The notes under the pieces were generated by a model. That model saw nothing but the letters and a program-made list of their open reading frames with translations. It ran no database searches and was not told the origin of the DNA. The translations under genes and the position numbers were made by a program. This document shows positions 50,799-59,420 of a stretch of DNA of 64,000 nt, in pieces. This stretch comes from Callipepla californica brunnescens (Eukaryota; Chordata; Aves; Galliformes; Odontophoridae), in assembly GCA_023055505.1 (NCBI GenBank), contig JALIRH010000094.1:616578-680577 (forward strand). Reading direction: 5' to 3'. Numbering within the stretch: position 1 is the stretch's first letter; every line of letters begins with the position of its first letter.

Positions 50799-51089
50799 TC
50801 ATAGAATGACTTGGGTTGGACCCTCAAGATGAACTAGTTTCAACACTCCTGCTATGGGCAGGGACACTTCCCACTAGATCAGGCTGTCCAGGGCCCCATC
50901 CAATCTGGGCCTGAGCATCTCCAACGATGGAGTATCCGCAGCTTTTCTGGGCAGTTTGGTCCAGTACCTCAGAACTTTCATTGTGAAAAATTTCTTGCTT
51001 AGATCAAATCTGTATCTACTCTATTTTAGATTAAAGCCTTTATCTTTTGTCCTACCACTACATGACCTTGTAAGGTCCCTCTCCATCTT
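50799..51089 (-). mobile_element. CR1 LINE 3' region (minus strand)
   Basis: From the tail 'tcatagaatgacttgggttgga' the segment follows a CR1 3' region: 'ctatgggcagggacacttcc', 'cactagatcaggctgtcca', 'tttcttgcttagatcaaatctg', 'gtcctaccactacatgacc' and 'ctctccatctt'. It is a different subfamily from its CR1 neighbours. A mariner fragment begins about 30 bases to the right. Confidence 0.92.
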
Positions 51090-51120
51090 AGTTTTGGGCC
51101 AATTTTTATTACTGGAAGAG

Positions 51121-51419
51121 TGATGCTTGCTGAATGCTTCTGGAGACCAACTAGTGGATGACAGTACAGTAAGGCAGAGGATGGTGTGTTTCAGCAGCAA
51201 TGGCAAGTGCAGGTCTCCTCCGCTAATGCAGTTTTTTTTTATAAGCACAGCATGCAGGCTCTTGATCATTGCTAGTGAAAACACATGGCTAGTGGTGGTG
51301 AGTTATGCTGAAAAATAGCATTTTGTAGCTGAGAATTTGCACTATTAAATAGTGTTACTGTGCTTTTTGTGTCTGTCTCAGTTTCTACGGCAATAAGTGG
51401 TACTGCTTTCAGAGCAATC
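51121..51419 (+). mobile_element. Mariner (Galluhop-like) internal-deletion derivative
   Basis: The left part, 'gcttgctgaatgcttctggagacca', matches the N-terminal transposase region of the mariner copy at 63 kb (63420-63500). The middle part passes straight into the C-terminal coding region and the 3' region ('ctagtggtggtgagttatgctgaaaaatag', 'agctgagaatttgc'). The right end, 51398-51419, is an inverted match to the terminal repeat at 63161. The element therefore has the whole catalytic core deleted and is also missing its left end. Such short derivatives are typical of Galluhop in chicken (family knowledge). It has no coding capacity. Confidence 0.85.
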
Positions 51420-52852
51420 GATGTATGTAACAGTGACTTATCCAAAATTTATGTGCTAGTCACCCCTTCCAAAGGCCACTGCCTAAACTCATTTCTTTCT
51501 TACCCATATTCATACTGCAAAGTAGAACAGAACCTGTAATAAATGAACAGAAAGTCACGTGGACCTCTATATTTTCTTTTACCTTAATTAAATTGAATCA
51601 CCAAAATATTCGTAATCATACAGTGAGTTTATTTTTTCCAACACAGAACATTCACAACCTTTGCTGCTTACATGATAAATATTCTACAGTGTTAATTTTC
51701 CTTATGTGCTTCCCCACCTCACTGCAATTTGCACAATTATAAAAGTGGGAACAACAAAATTAGCCAATCAGCATAGATTTTACTACTTTATCTTATACTC
51801 AAAGATAAGCACCAACTTGTCAAGTCAATAAAACAAAATATGAAATAAAACTCTTGCAAAATTATGAATCCAAACTAGGACTACCTGGGTAGGAAGCAAA
51901 ACACCATTTGCCTTAGCTTTTCCTTAGAATAAGAAATAAAATGAAACTATGGAATTGCGTCGACAATAAAACAAAAGCAAATGTAATACCACTACAAGTC
52001 ATTTTACATTTCTCACACACAGATGGAATGCAGTCATAAGCACTCTTAGACAAAGGAAATAATTATTCCCCTCTACTTATTCCCCACTATTCAGCTTTGA
52101 GAAGATCTCAGCTGAACACTGTCTTTTGGACATGACACTCACACAAACACACTTTGAGAGTTTAAAGCAAATGATCATACTTTGAAAGACACTCTTTTAA
52201 ACCTAGGAGGAAAGTTGAGAAACATTTATATCTTGAGGGGGAAAAAAAGAGAAGGGAAAATAGGCAGAAGTACCAAGCATATTCACGGAAGTCGTTTTAG
52301 AATTGAAATAATAAATTAAACAACTATTACCTCTTCCACAGAAGAAAAAAATTCTAGACATATCTAATTAATTGTTTGCTGCCGATTATATCAGGCCATA
52401 TTGAATACCACAGATCAATACATAGGTAGATAGAGTATCCTTCCTTCTAAGATTCCTGTGCTTCAGTAATAAAACGTATTATTTCCACTAGATAACGGTC
52501 AGGATATAAGAAGACAATTACAGAGAGTACAAGTAAAACGGACACTTCTGAGATTTTCTTTTATCAATTATATACTTAATTATCACAGGGCTTGCTCTGA
52601 CTCCTTAGCAGAAAGGAGGAGAGGGGTGGGGAGGGAGTGGAAAGCAAAGGAAAAAAAAAGCTGCTGCTTCTCTTTGGGGTAAGTCAGACACATGAACTAT
52701 CTTGATGCGTAACACCAGACGCTCCCACCTTATTGCAGCAAACCCACAGAGGCCAGACCGCAGTGCTCAGATGATGATGATTTCAATGACTTCATCATAT
52801 GGCAAGAACTGTCCACCTAACTTTAGCTGGACTTTGGTGAGGACTGAGGCAC
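51420..52852. other. Non-coding stretch without a recognised gene
   Basis: AT-rich DNA with a short A run near 52649. No gene, RNA gene or transposon recognised. Confidence 0.55.
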
Positions 52853-55110
52853 AAAATCACAGAATCACAGAAGCGCAGGGGTTAGAAGGGACCTTTAGAG
52901 ATCATCAAGCCCAACCCCCTGCCAAAGCAGCTCCCTAGTCCAGGTTGCACAGGCAGGCATCCAGGCAGGTCCTGAATATCTCCAGAGAAGGAGACTCCAC
53001 CACCTCTCTGAGCAGCCTGTGTCAGTGTTCTGTCACTGCACTGTGAAGAAGCTTTTCCACAGAAGTTTTTGTGTGAAACTTCCTATGCTTCAGTTTGTGG
53101 CCATTTTCCCTCATCCTATTACCATGCACTGCTGAGAAGAGTCCAGCCTCGTCCCTTTGCCTCCCACACCTTAAATATTTATAGACATAGATCAGAACTT
53201 TTCTGAGTCTTCTTTTTTCAAGGCTGAACAGACCCAGGTCCCTCAGCCTTTCCTCACAAGAGAGGTGCACCAGGCCATTTATCCACTGGACTCCTTCAAG
53301 GAGATTCCTGTCTTTTTTGTACTGGGGAACCCAGAACTGGACACAGTACTCCAAGTGAGGCCTGACCAGGGCAGAGTAGAGGCAGAGGGTCACCTCCCTT
53401 GACCTGCTGGCCACACTTTTTAATGCATCCCAGGATCACATTGGCCTTCCTGGCCACCAGGGCACACTGCTGGCCTATGGCCAACCTATCATCCACCAGA
53501 ACACCCAGGTCCCTCTCCTCAGAGCTCTTCTCCAGCAGGTCACCCCTCAACCCATACCAATGAGCGTGGTTATTCCTCCCTAGGTGCAAGACTCGACACT
53601 TGCTCTTGTTAAACCTCATCTGGTTTCTTTCTGCCCAACCCTCCAGCCTGTCCAGGTCTTGCTGAATGGCAGCACAGCCTTTGGTGTGTCAGCCAATCCT
53701 CCCGGCTTTGTATCACCAGCAAACTTGCTGAAGGTGGATTCTATCTCCTCATCAATGTCATTGATGAAAATTTTGAACAGGGCCAGATCCAGCACTCACC
53801 TCTGAGGAACACAGCTAAGTCCAAGTGGACTCTGTGCCATTGATCACAACCCCCTGAGCACTGCTAGTCAGACAGTTCTCAATCCACCTCACCATCTACT
53901 CAACTATTCCACACTTCCTCAACTCTGTTATAAGGATGCTGTGGGAGACAGCGTCAAATGCCTTGCTGAAATCAAGGCAGACTAAATCCACTGCTCTCAC
54001 CCCCATCCACCCAGTGACTAATGACATGGGAGGCTACCAGCTTGGTCAAGCATGACTTCCCCCCAGTGAACCCATGCTGACTACTCCTGATAACCTTTCT
54101 TTCTTCTCTTCCAATTGCCTGGAGAAGGCATCCAGAACAAGCTGTTCCATTACCTTTCCAGGGACAGAGGTGAGACTGTCTGGCCTGTAGTTCCCTGGAT
54201 ACTCCTTCTTGCCCTTTTTGAAGACCAGAGTGACACTGGCCATCCTCCAGTCTTCAGGCACCTCCCCGATTCTCAAAGACTTTTCAAAGACGATAGAGTG
54301 GTTCAGCAATTGTCTCTGCCAACTCCCTCAGCACATGTGGATGCATCCCATCAGGGCCCATGAATTTACATACACTGATGCTGCATAGATGCTCTTGGAC
54401 CATCTCCTCCTTCACCAAAGGGGAGCCTTCTGTTCCCCAGACCCTCTCACTTATCCCCACAGTCCAGGAGTCCTGAGGGGGAGTTCCCACAGTGAAGACA
54501 TTACCAGAACACCCCCCTCATTTAGTAGAGGACCCACATTTTCCCTAGTCTTCCTTTTTACTGTTGATGCACTTAAAAAAAATCCTTCCTTATTATTCTT
54601 TATTTCCTTTTCCAGATCCAACTTCAGGTTGGCTTCGGCATTCCTCATCACACTCCTGCACGCCCTGACAACATTCCTATACTCTTCCTGAGTGGTCAGA
54701 CCCTCTTCCCACATTTTGTAGACCTTCCTCTTCTCTGTGAGTTTATGCATGAGCTCCTTGCTCATCCACACAGGTCTCCTGCTACCCCTGCCTGATTTCT
54801 TACTCACAGGGATGCACTGATCCTGAGCTTGGAAGAAGCTCTATTTAAATGCTGACCACCTCTTGCAGGCTCCCTTACCTTCTAACACCCTAGCCCACGG
54901 GATAGCTCCAAAGAAGGTCCTGAAAGAGATCCAAGTCCAGGGTACCAACCTATGTATTTGTTTGCTTTCTTTTCCACTCAAGATCTTGAACTTCCCCTTC
55001 TCATGATCACTACATTCCAAGCTGCTCGCAACCTCCACCTCCCCAACAAGCCCATCCTTATTAATGATAACAAGGTCCAGTAATACCCCACTCCTTGTCA
55101 GCTCCTCCAC
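52853..55110 (-). mobile_element. CR1 LINE, 5'-truncated, with endonuclease and reverse transcriptase remnants (minus strand)
   Basis: This is the longest CR1 in the window, read on the minus strand. It starts inside the endonuclease C-terminus (about 55110-54850: 'LDLVIINKDGLVGEVEV', 'SLECSDHEKGKF') and passes through the linker ('RRPVWMSKELMHKL', about 54770). It then runs through the RT domain: 'TRENVGPLLNEGG' about 54530, 'KFMGPDGMHPHVLRELAE' about 54330, 'VPEDWRMASVTLVFKKGKKE' about 54220, and a 'LDFSKAFDAV'-like block about 53960. After the RT core come 'LVRPHLEYCVQFW' about 53360, the maturation end, and the 3' tail (TCACAGAATCACAG, 52857-52870). The catalytic FADD box reads FAGD (about 53720), and several frameshifts split the ORF, so it is inactive. 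In an intact element this protein nicks DNA and reverse-transcribes CR1 RNA. Confidence 0.95.
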
Positions 55111-55355
55111 ACCTATATCAGAAAGTTATTAAAACAAATAAAGAAGCCACTAATTTCTTCCATTTCTGCTGCAGTGCCTGTAACAGAATTCTGTCAGGGA
55201 TCTATCAACACAAACTGTTGCAGCAGGGGTGGTTTCTTTTAAGGTAATGGTAGGTACAGCTGCAACTGTAATGGCAGCTCCCTTATGACAATGATTTGCT
55301 CTCATATTTTTGAGTTTTGCTAAGCTAGACAAATTAATCAGTGGGAAACTAATTT

Positions 55356-55410
55356 ATAGAATCATAGGGGTTGGAAGGGACCTCAAAAGATCATCAAGTT
55401 CAACCCCCCA
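55356..55410 (-). mobile_element. CR1 LINE 3'-terminal stub (minus strand)
   Basis: Only about 55 bases: ATAGAATCATAGGGG, 'ttggaagggacctcaaaaga' and 'tcatcaagttcaacccccca'. It is a very short 5'-truncated CR1 insertion, of the same subfamily as its minus-strand neighbours. Confidence 0.9.
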
Positions 55411-56089
55411 GTATTTTTATATTTGCTATTCATGAACCTTCTCTTACTCAAGTCTCGTGAACCAAACTGTTACTGATTCTGTCAATTTCACTACACGTTT
55501 TTAGATCAGTTGAATATCCTTTCTTTGATCCCAACAACAACAGCAACAAAATCCAACCCCTCATGCTACGATCAGGTTAATTCATTCTTTATCAAAGAAC
55601 AAACAGAAAAAAAAAATTGACATTAAGAATGTTCCTGCTCAATATACCCATTCATCTAAAGTTCTATTGTCCCAAACAGGACAGAGAATTGGCTGCCACT
55701 GCCCTCCTAAAATAAAGATAATTGTTAACTAAACATAGGTCCATTTACATTCCTTCCTTATTCCTTGTAACCTTTCTTGCTAAAAGAAAAACAAAAATAA
55801 ACAAAAAACCAAACAACATAAACAAAGCCCAAACACAAAAACTGGCTCGAGCTGGTTTGAATACTGCAAGGAAGAGCTGGAGCACTGTCCTGCACAGCAT
55901 GGAAGCTTCCCCTCCATTGCTTGGGGTTTGCTTACTCTCCTGGACACATGCAAAGAGTGCAGGGCCTGCAGACTAACTCTGCATAAGAAGAAATGTGAAG
56001 AAAACAAAAAGGAAAGAGGAAGAATACCTTTACTCCTTTCATCTATGTCAGAATCTAGTTTCAAGAACGTGAACTACGTTCTTTCAGTT
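55411..56089. other. Non-coding stretch without a recognised gene
   Basis: AT-rich DNA with A-rich patches (about 55608-55617 and 55785-55825). Nothing recognised as coding. Confidence 0.55.
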
Positions 56090-56229
56090 CACAGAATCAG
56101 AGAACTGTAGGGGTTGGAAGGGACCTCTAGAGATCATCGAGTCCAGTCCCCCTGCCAAAGCAGTTCCCTGGACCAGGTTGCACAGGTAGGCGTCCAGGTG
56201 GGTCTTGAACGCCTCCAGAGAAGGAGGCT
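56090..56229 (-). mobile_element. CR1 LINE 3'-end fragment (minus strand)
   Basis: Starts with the tail CACAGAATCAGAGAACTG, then 'aggggttggaagggacctct', 'agagatcatcgagtccagtc', 'ggttgcacaggtaggcgtcc' and 'gcctccagagaaggaggct'. It is well conserved and therefore relatively young. It is the CR1 closest to the CpG island, about 400 bases outside it. Confidence 0.93.
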
Positions 56230-56639
56230 GGATTTCATTGCAATACCACATCTACAGAGTTTTTCTACAAAATTCCAAGACACTGAATTGCAACTTAAAC
56301 AGCGAGGCTCAAACTTCAGTCTCACATAACTTGTGGATCACAGTTTTACATAGCAATAGTGGATTCTCGTATACACAGATTAGAAAGCATTTCCATTTCT
56401 TTAATTTTGTTCCCCAAGTCGATGTTGCCCTCAAAAACAATGACGAACTGAGAACAGTACCTTCCCTAGTTGTTTTATTGGACACTCGGCGCTGCCCGGC
56501 GTTAGCACTGATTGTCACAGTTATCTACCGGCGTTTTGGCAGTGACTTTGAACAATCGAGACGAAGTTAATGATCGAGCGGCGACACCTCGGAAAACACA
56601 GTAACAGTAGTAATTAGCACTGCATCGCTAAGTTATAAC
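56230..56639. other. Transition from AT-rich flank to the CpG island
   Basis: GC content and CpG frequency rise gradually from about 56480. No gene or repeat recognised. Confidence 0.5.
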
Positions 56640-57580
56640 CAGGTGGTCACCGTTCGCATTCCACCAACACTAACATCCCAAAGCAGCCGCAGAACAACAC
56701 CCGCCGGCCGCGGACCGCAGCCGCTGGGCGCTCAGGGTCCTTACAGCCTTACAGGGTCGCTCTCTCCAGCATCGCAGCGTCACGTTAAATGCGAGCGCCT
56801 GCGGGGAGCGGCAGGCTTTCCGTCACCTTAAACTTAACCGCCCGCACAGCGTAAAGCCCGCAGCAGGACGGGCATGCTTCCTGCAGAGCGGCAGGCTCCT
56901 TCCTCTTGACGGGATCAGGACCCTCTGCCCGCCGGCGTGTTTGCGCCCGAGCAGCCCGCGACGGCCTGTTCCGAGCGCGGCCCCATTACATAAACAGCGG
57001 TACCTTCCGCAAATAAGCGCCGGCGACGCACCGCCTCCTGTGGGTACGCGGCCGGGCACGGATAAAACCCGTCCGGCCCAGGGAGCGGGCAGCGCGCCGG
57101 GAGCGGGCGCGAGGAGCGGCGCCATTTACCCGCGCCGGCACCGCTCCGCCGCCGCTCCCCGCGGCCCTCCCAGAGGCACGGCGCAGCGGCGGGGCGGCCA
57201 CCCGCACCGAACGTTCTCGGCCGCGGCCCCCAAGTTTCGGTAACGCCTTTCCGCCAGCCTCATTGTTTGTGTGCGCGCCCCTTTCCGCAGGCAGGTGTCC
57301 CGCGGCGCACCCCGCCAGGTGCGGGAGGCCCCGCCGCCTTCCGCCCGGCTCCTCCCCGCTCCGCCCCGGGGCAGCGTCTCGCTTCCAGCACCTTCTCCAC
57401 CTATCCCCGCGCCGCCCGCCGGCGCCTCCTCACGGAGGTGGCCCCAGGCCCGCGCTCCGCTCCGCGCGGGCGGGCCGGGAGGCGGCGCGGCGGAGCCTCG
57501 GCGGCGGCGCGGCCGTCGCTGGCAGAGCCGGGCGCGTACCGCGCCCCACGGCCTCCCAGCTGAGCGACGGGCCGCGGCGT

Positions 57581-57709
57581 CCAATAGGAGCTCCCGTTCC
57601 GCGCGGTGGGGCGGGCAGTCCCCGCCGGCGGGCCAATGGGAAGGGCGCTTCCTGAGCGGCGGCGGCGTCGGCGCGAGGAGGCAGCGGAGGGGGCCGTGGG
57701 CGGGGCCGG
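57581..57709 (+). promoter_or_regulatory. Core promoter elements: two CCAAT boxes and GC boxes
   Basis: CCAAT boxes lie at 57581-57585 (CCAATAGG) and 57633-57637 (CCAATGGG), 52 bases apart and both on the plus strand, fitting NF-Y sites. Sp1-type GC boxes occur at about 57608-57615 (GGGGCGGG) and 57698-57709 (GGGCGGGGCCGG). No TATA box is seen. The arrangement is typical of TATA-less CpG promoters and places transcription start roughly at 57670-57720, directed rightward. Confidence 0.6.
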
Positions 57710-57839
57710 AGTTTGGGAAGCGGAGGGAATGGCTGTCACCGGTGAAGTCATGCTCGCCTAACCCCTCTCCGTCCCCGCTCCGCTGCTCGCCCAGAGGCAG
57801 CGGCGCGACACCCGGCGCGGCGCTCCGCCCGAGCGGAAG
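57700..57839 (+). other. Putative untranslated first exon
   Basis: Downstream of the CCAAT and GC boxes the sequence runs to GCGGAAG followed by GTAAAC at 57840, a good splice donor (AAG/GTAAAC). The start is uncertain by tens of bases. Both ATGs in the exon (57729 and 57750) share a frame that stops at 57759-57761, so the exon would be 5' untranslated and the main start codon must lie in a later exon, probably beyond the right edge of the window. The gene cannot be named from this exon. An alternative is that transcription starts further right and uses the donor at 59414. Confidence 0.45.
57729..57761 (+). CDS. Possible upstream ORF (10 codons)
   Basis: ATG at 57729 in fair Kozak context (A at -1, G at +4) opens a 10-codon frame, MAVTGEVMLA, ending in TAA at 57759-57761, wholly inside the putative first exon. 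Such upstream ORFs often dampen translation of the main ORF (general knowledge). Whether it is transcribed depends on the real start site. Confidence 0.3.
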   Translation: MAVTGEVMLA

Positions 57840-58276
57840 GTAAACGCTCCTCGCCCCGCGGGGCCCCGCGCCGTCAGCCCCGCACCGCCGCCCCGCGCGC
57901 TCCCGGAGCGCAGTCCCGGCCGCCCCCCCCCCGCGCCCGGTACGCCCCGGTGCACGCACCGCGAGCGCGGCGCGGAGAGAAGAAAGTTTGGATGCGGTGT
58001 TGCGGGAACGACCCCCACGCGCACCGCCGGCGGGGGAAGGGGACCGCGGCCACCCGCGAGCATCGTTCGGCCGCGGTGTTTCGGTCCGTCCGCAGCGGGG
58101 TCGGAGCCAGAGCCGTAGCGGGGCCGCCCGGCCCTTCCCCGCCGCGGCACTGCGGCCCGGGGAAGTTGGGGCGTCCTGCGGCGGAGCGCGGTGCGGGGCT
58201 GTCCCCGCGGCGGTGCTGGCACCGGGAGGCCGCGGGCTGGGTGCCTGTCACGGCGCGGAGGGGGCGAGGGAGCGAC

Positions 58277-58314
58277 GGAAGAAGGGAGGGAGAGAGGGAG
58301 AGAAGGAGGGAGGG
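58277..58314. repeat. Homopurine tract in the CpG island
   Basis: About 38 bases of pure G and A (GGAAGAAGGGAGGGAGAGAG and onward), part of a longer purine-rich stretch from about 58257. Such tracts can form triplex or bind GAGA-type factors. Confidence 0.8.
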
Positions 58315-58400
58315 CCGCGGCCCCGCGCGGGGTTTCCGCTGCCTCCGGTCCGCTCCCTGCGGGCACCGTGCCTGCCCGGCCCCCGCCCCGCACAGCGGCG

Positions 58401-58424
58401 CACACACACACACACGCACACACA
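58401..58424. repeat. Short (CA)n tract in the CpG island
   Basis: About 12 CA units with one CG interruption, read directly. Confidence 0.9.
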
Positions 58425-59250
58425 ACGTGCGTTCTCGGTTTGGCGATCGCCTTTCCAATCGAAAAGCGTTTTATTTCCGGTGTGCGCGGAAATTTTCTCT
58501 CTCTCTTTTTTTTTTTTTTTAATTTAATTTAATCCGACCGGACCAGGCGCGAGCGGAGCCGCCCGCCCGATCCGCGGGGACGGGTCCGGGCGCGACGCCG
58601 CGCAGAGCCCAGCCGCGCCGGCGGAGCTCGGCACCTGGAAAAGTTCTCTCCTTGCCGGGGCGGGGGCGGGCGGAGGGCGGCGGCGGAGGATCAGGAAGCG
58701 GCCCCCACCGCGCGCGCGGCGCACGGACATGTTTGGTGGCCGTGACATGGTGGCGGGGGCGCGGGGCGGCGGGGCGCCGGGCCGGGTTCTGCCCTGAGGC
58801 GTGCCCCGGGGCGAGCCCGCCCGCTGCCGCCGAGCGCAGGGAGAGAACGGGGCCGCGTTTCCCCGCTCTGCGGAGCCTCCGCTCCGCGGCGAAAAACTTT
58901 CCAGCAAGGCCGGAGGGGCGCGCGGGGGCCCGCGGGGTGCAGCCCGCCGCCTCGCCGAGGCCTACGCTCCTCGGCCGGGCCGGAAGCCGCGCGGCGTTGC
59001 CGAGGTGCTGCCCTGTCCCGTGAGGGCGGTGCGTAACGGTCCCGCGGACGCCGGCTGGCAGCCTACGAGCGGGGCCGGACCCGGCGGCGAGGAGCGGGGC
59101 GGGGGGGGTTTCGGGTTCTGCCTGCTTCCCCTCCCTCCTCCCCCCCCTAAATTTGTCATGGTGGAATGGCAGTCTGCGCGCAGCTGGGAAAGTTACGGTG
59201 TTACGGACCTTCGCGCGGCCGCCGAAGTTACCGTTAAATGCTTTGTTCTT

Positions 59251-59269
59251 TTTTTTTTTTTTTTTTTTT
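59251..59269. repeat. Poly-T tract near the CpG island's right edge
   Basis: About 19 T residues, interrupting otherwise GC-rich sequence. Confidence 0.85.
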
Positions 59270-59413
59270 GTTTTAACGTTATTAACTACATAGCGTCTTT
59301 CCGTGCCGGTCGGTGTGGCCGCGCGGTTCGCTTCGGTATCGGCTGTTGGTGACACGCAGCCTCGCCGAACTTCGGTGAACACCGCTCTTTTTGTCTTTCT
59401 GTGAATACTTCGG

Positions 59414-59419
59414 GTAAGT
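59414..59419 (+). other. Candidate splice donor GTAAGT
   Basis: TTCGG followed by GTAAGTAAAT is a strong donor match at the right edge of the CpG island. It could end an alternative first exon starting within 58500-59400. No matching start site was identified. Confidence 0.35.
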
Positions 59420-59420
59420 A

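Larger units (their letters stand above)
56640..59420. promoter_or_regulatory. Large CpG island, promoter region
   Basis: About 2.8 kb of very GC-rich DNA with CpG undepleted throughout, sharply different from the AT-rich DNA on both sides. CpG islands of this size mark promoters of housekeeping or developmental genes. The most promoter-like part is 57560-57720, with CCAAT boxes and GC boxes on the plus strand. Several long open frames on both strands (up to 287 codons on the minus strand) reflect high GC and rarity of stops; their Pro/Arg/Ala/Gly-rich translations show no domains, so I do not call them genes. Bidirectional transcription is possible but unproven. Confidence 0.92.

Noticed and set aside
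57126..59382. Long open frames in the CpG island, up to 287 codons on the minus strand
   Set aside because: High GC makes stops rare. The translations are Pro/Arg/Ala/Gly-rich without domains, and overlap on both strands and in several frames.
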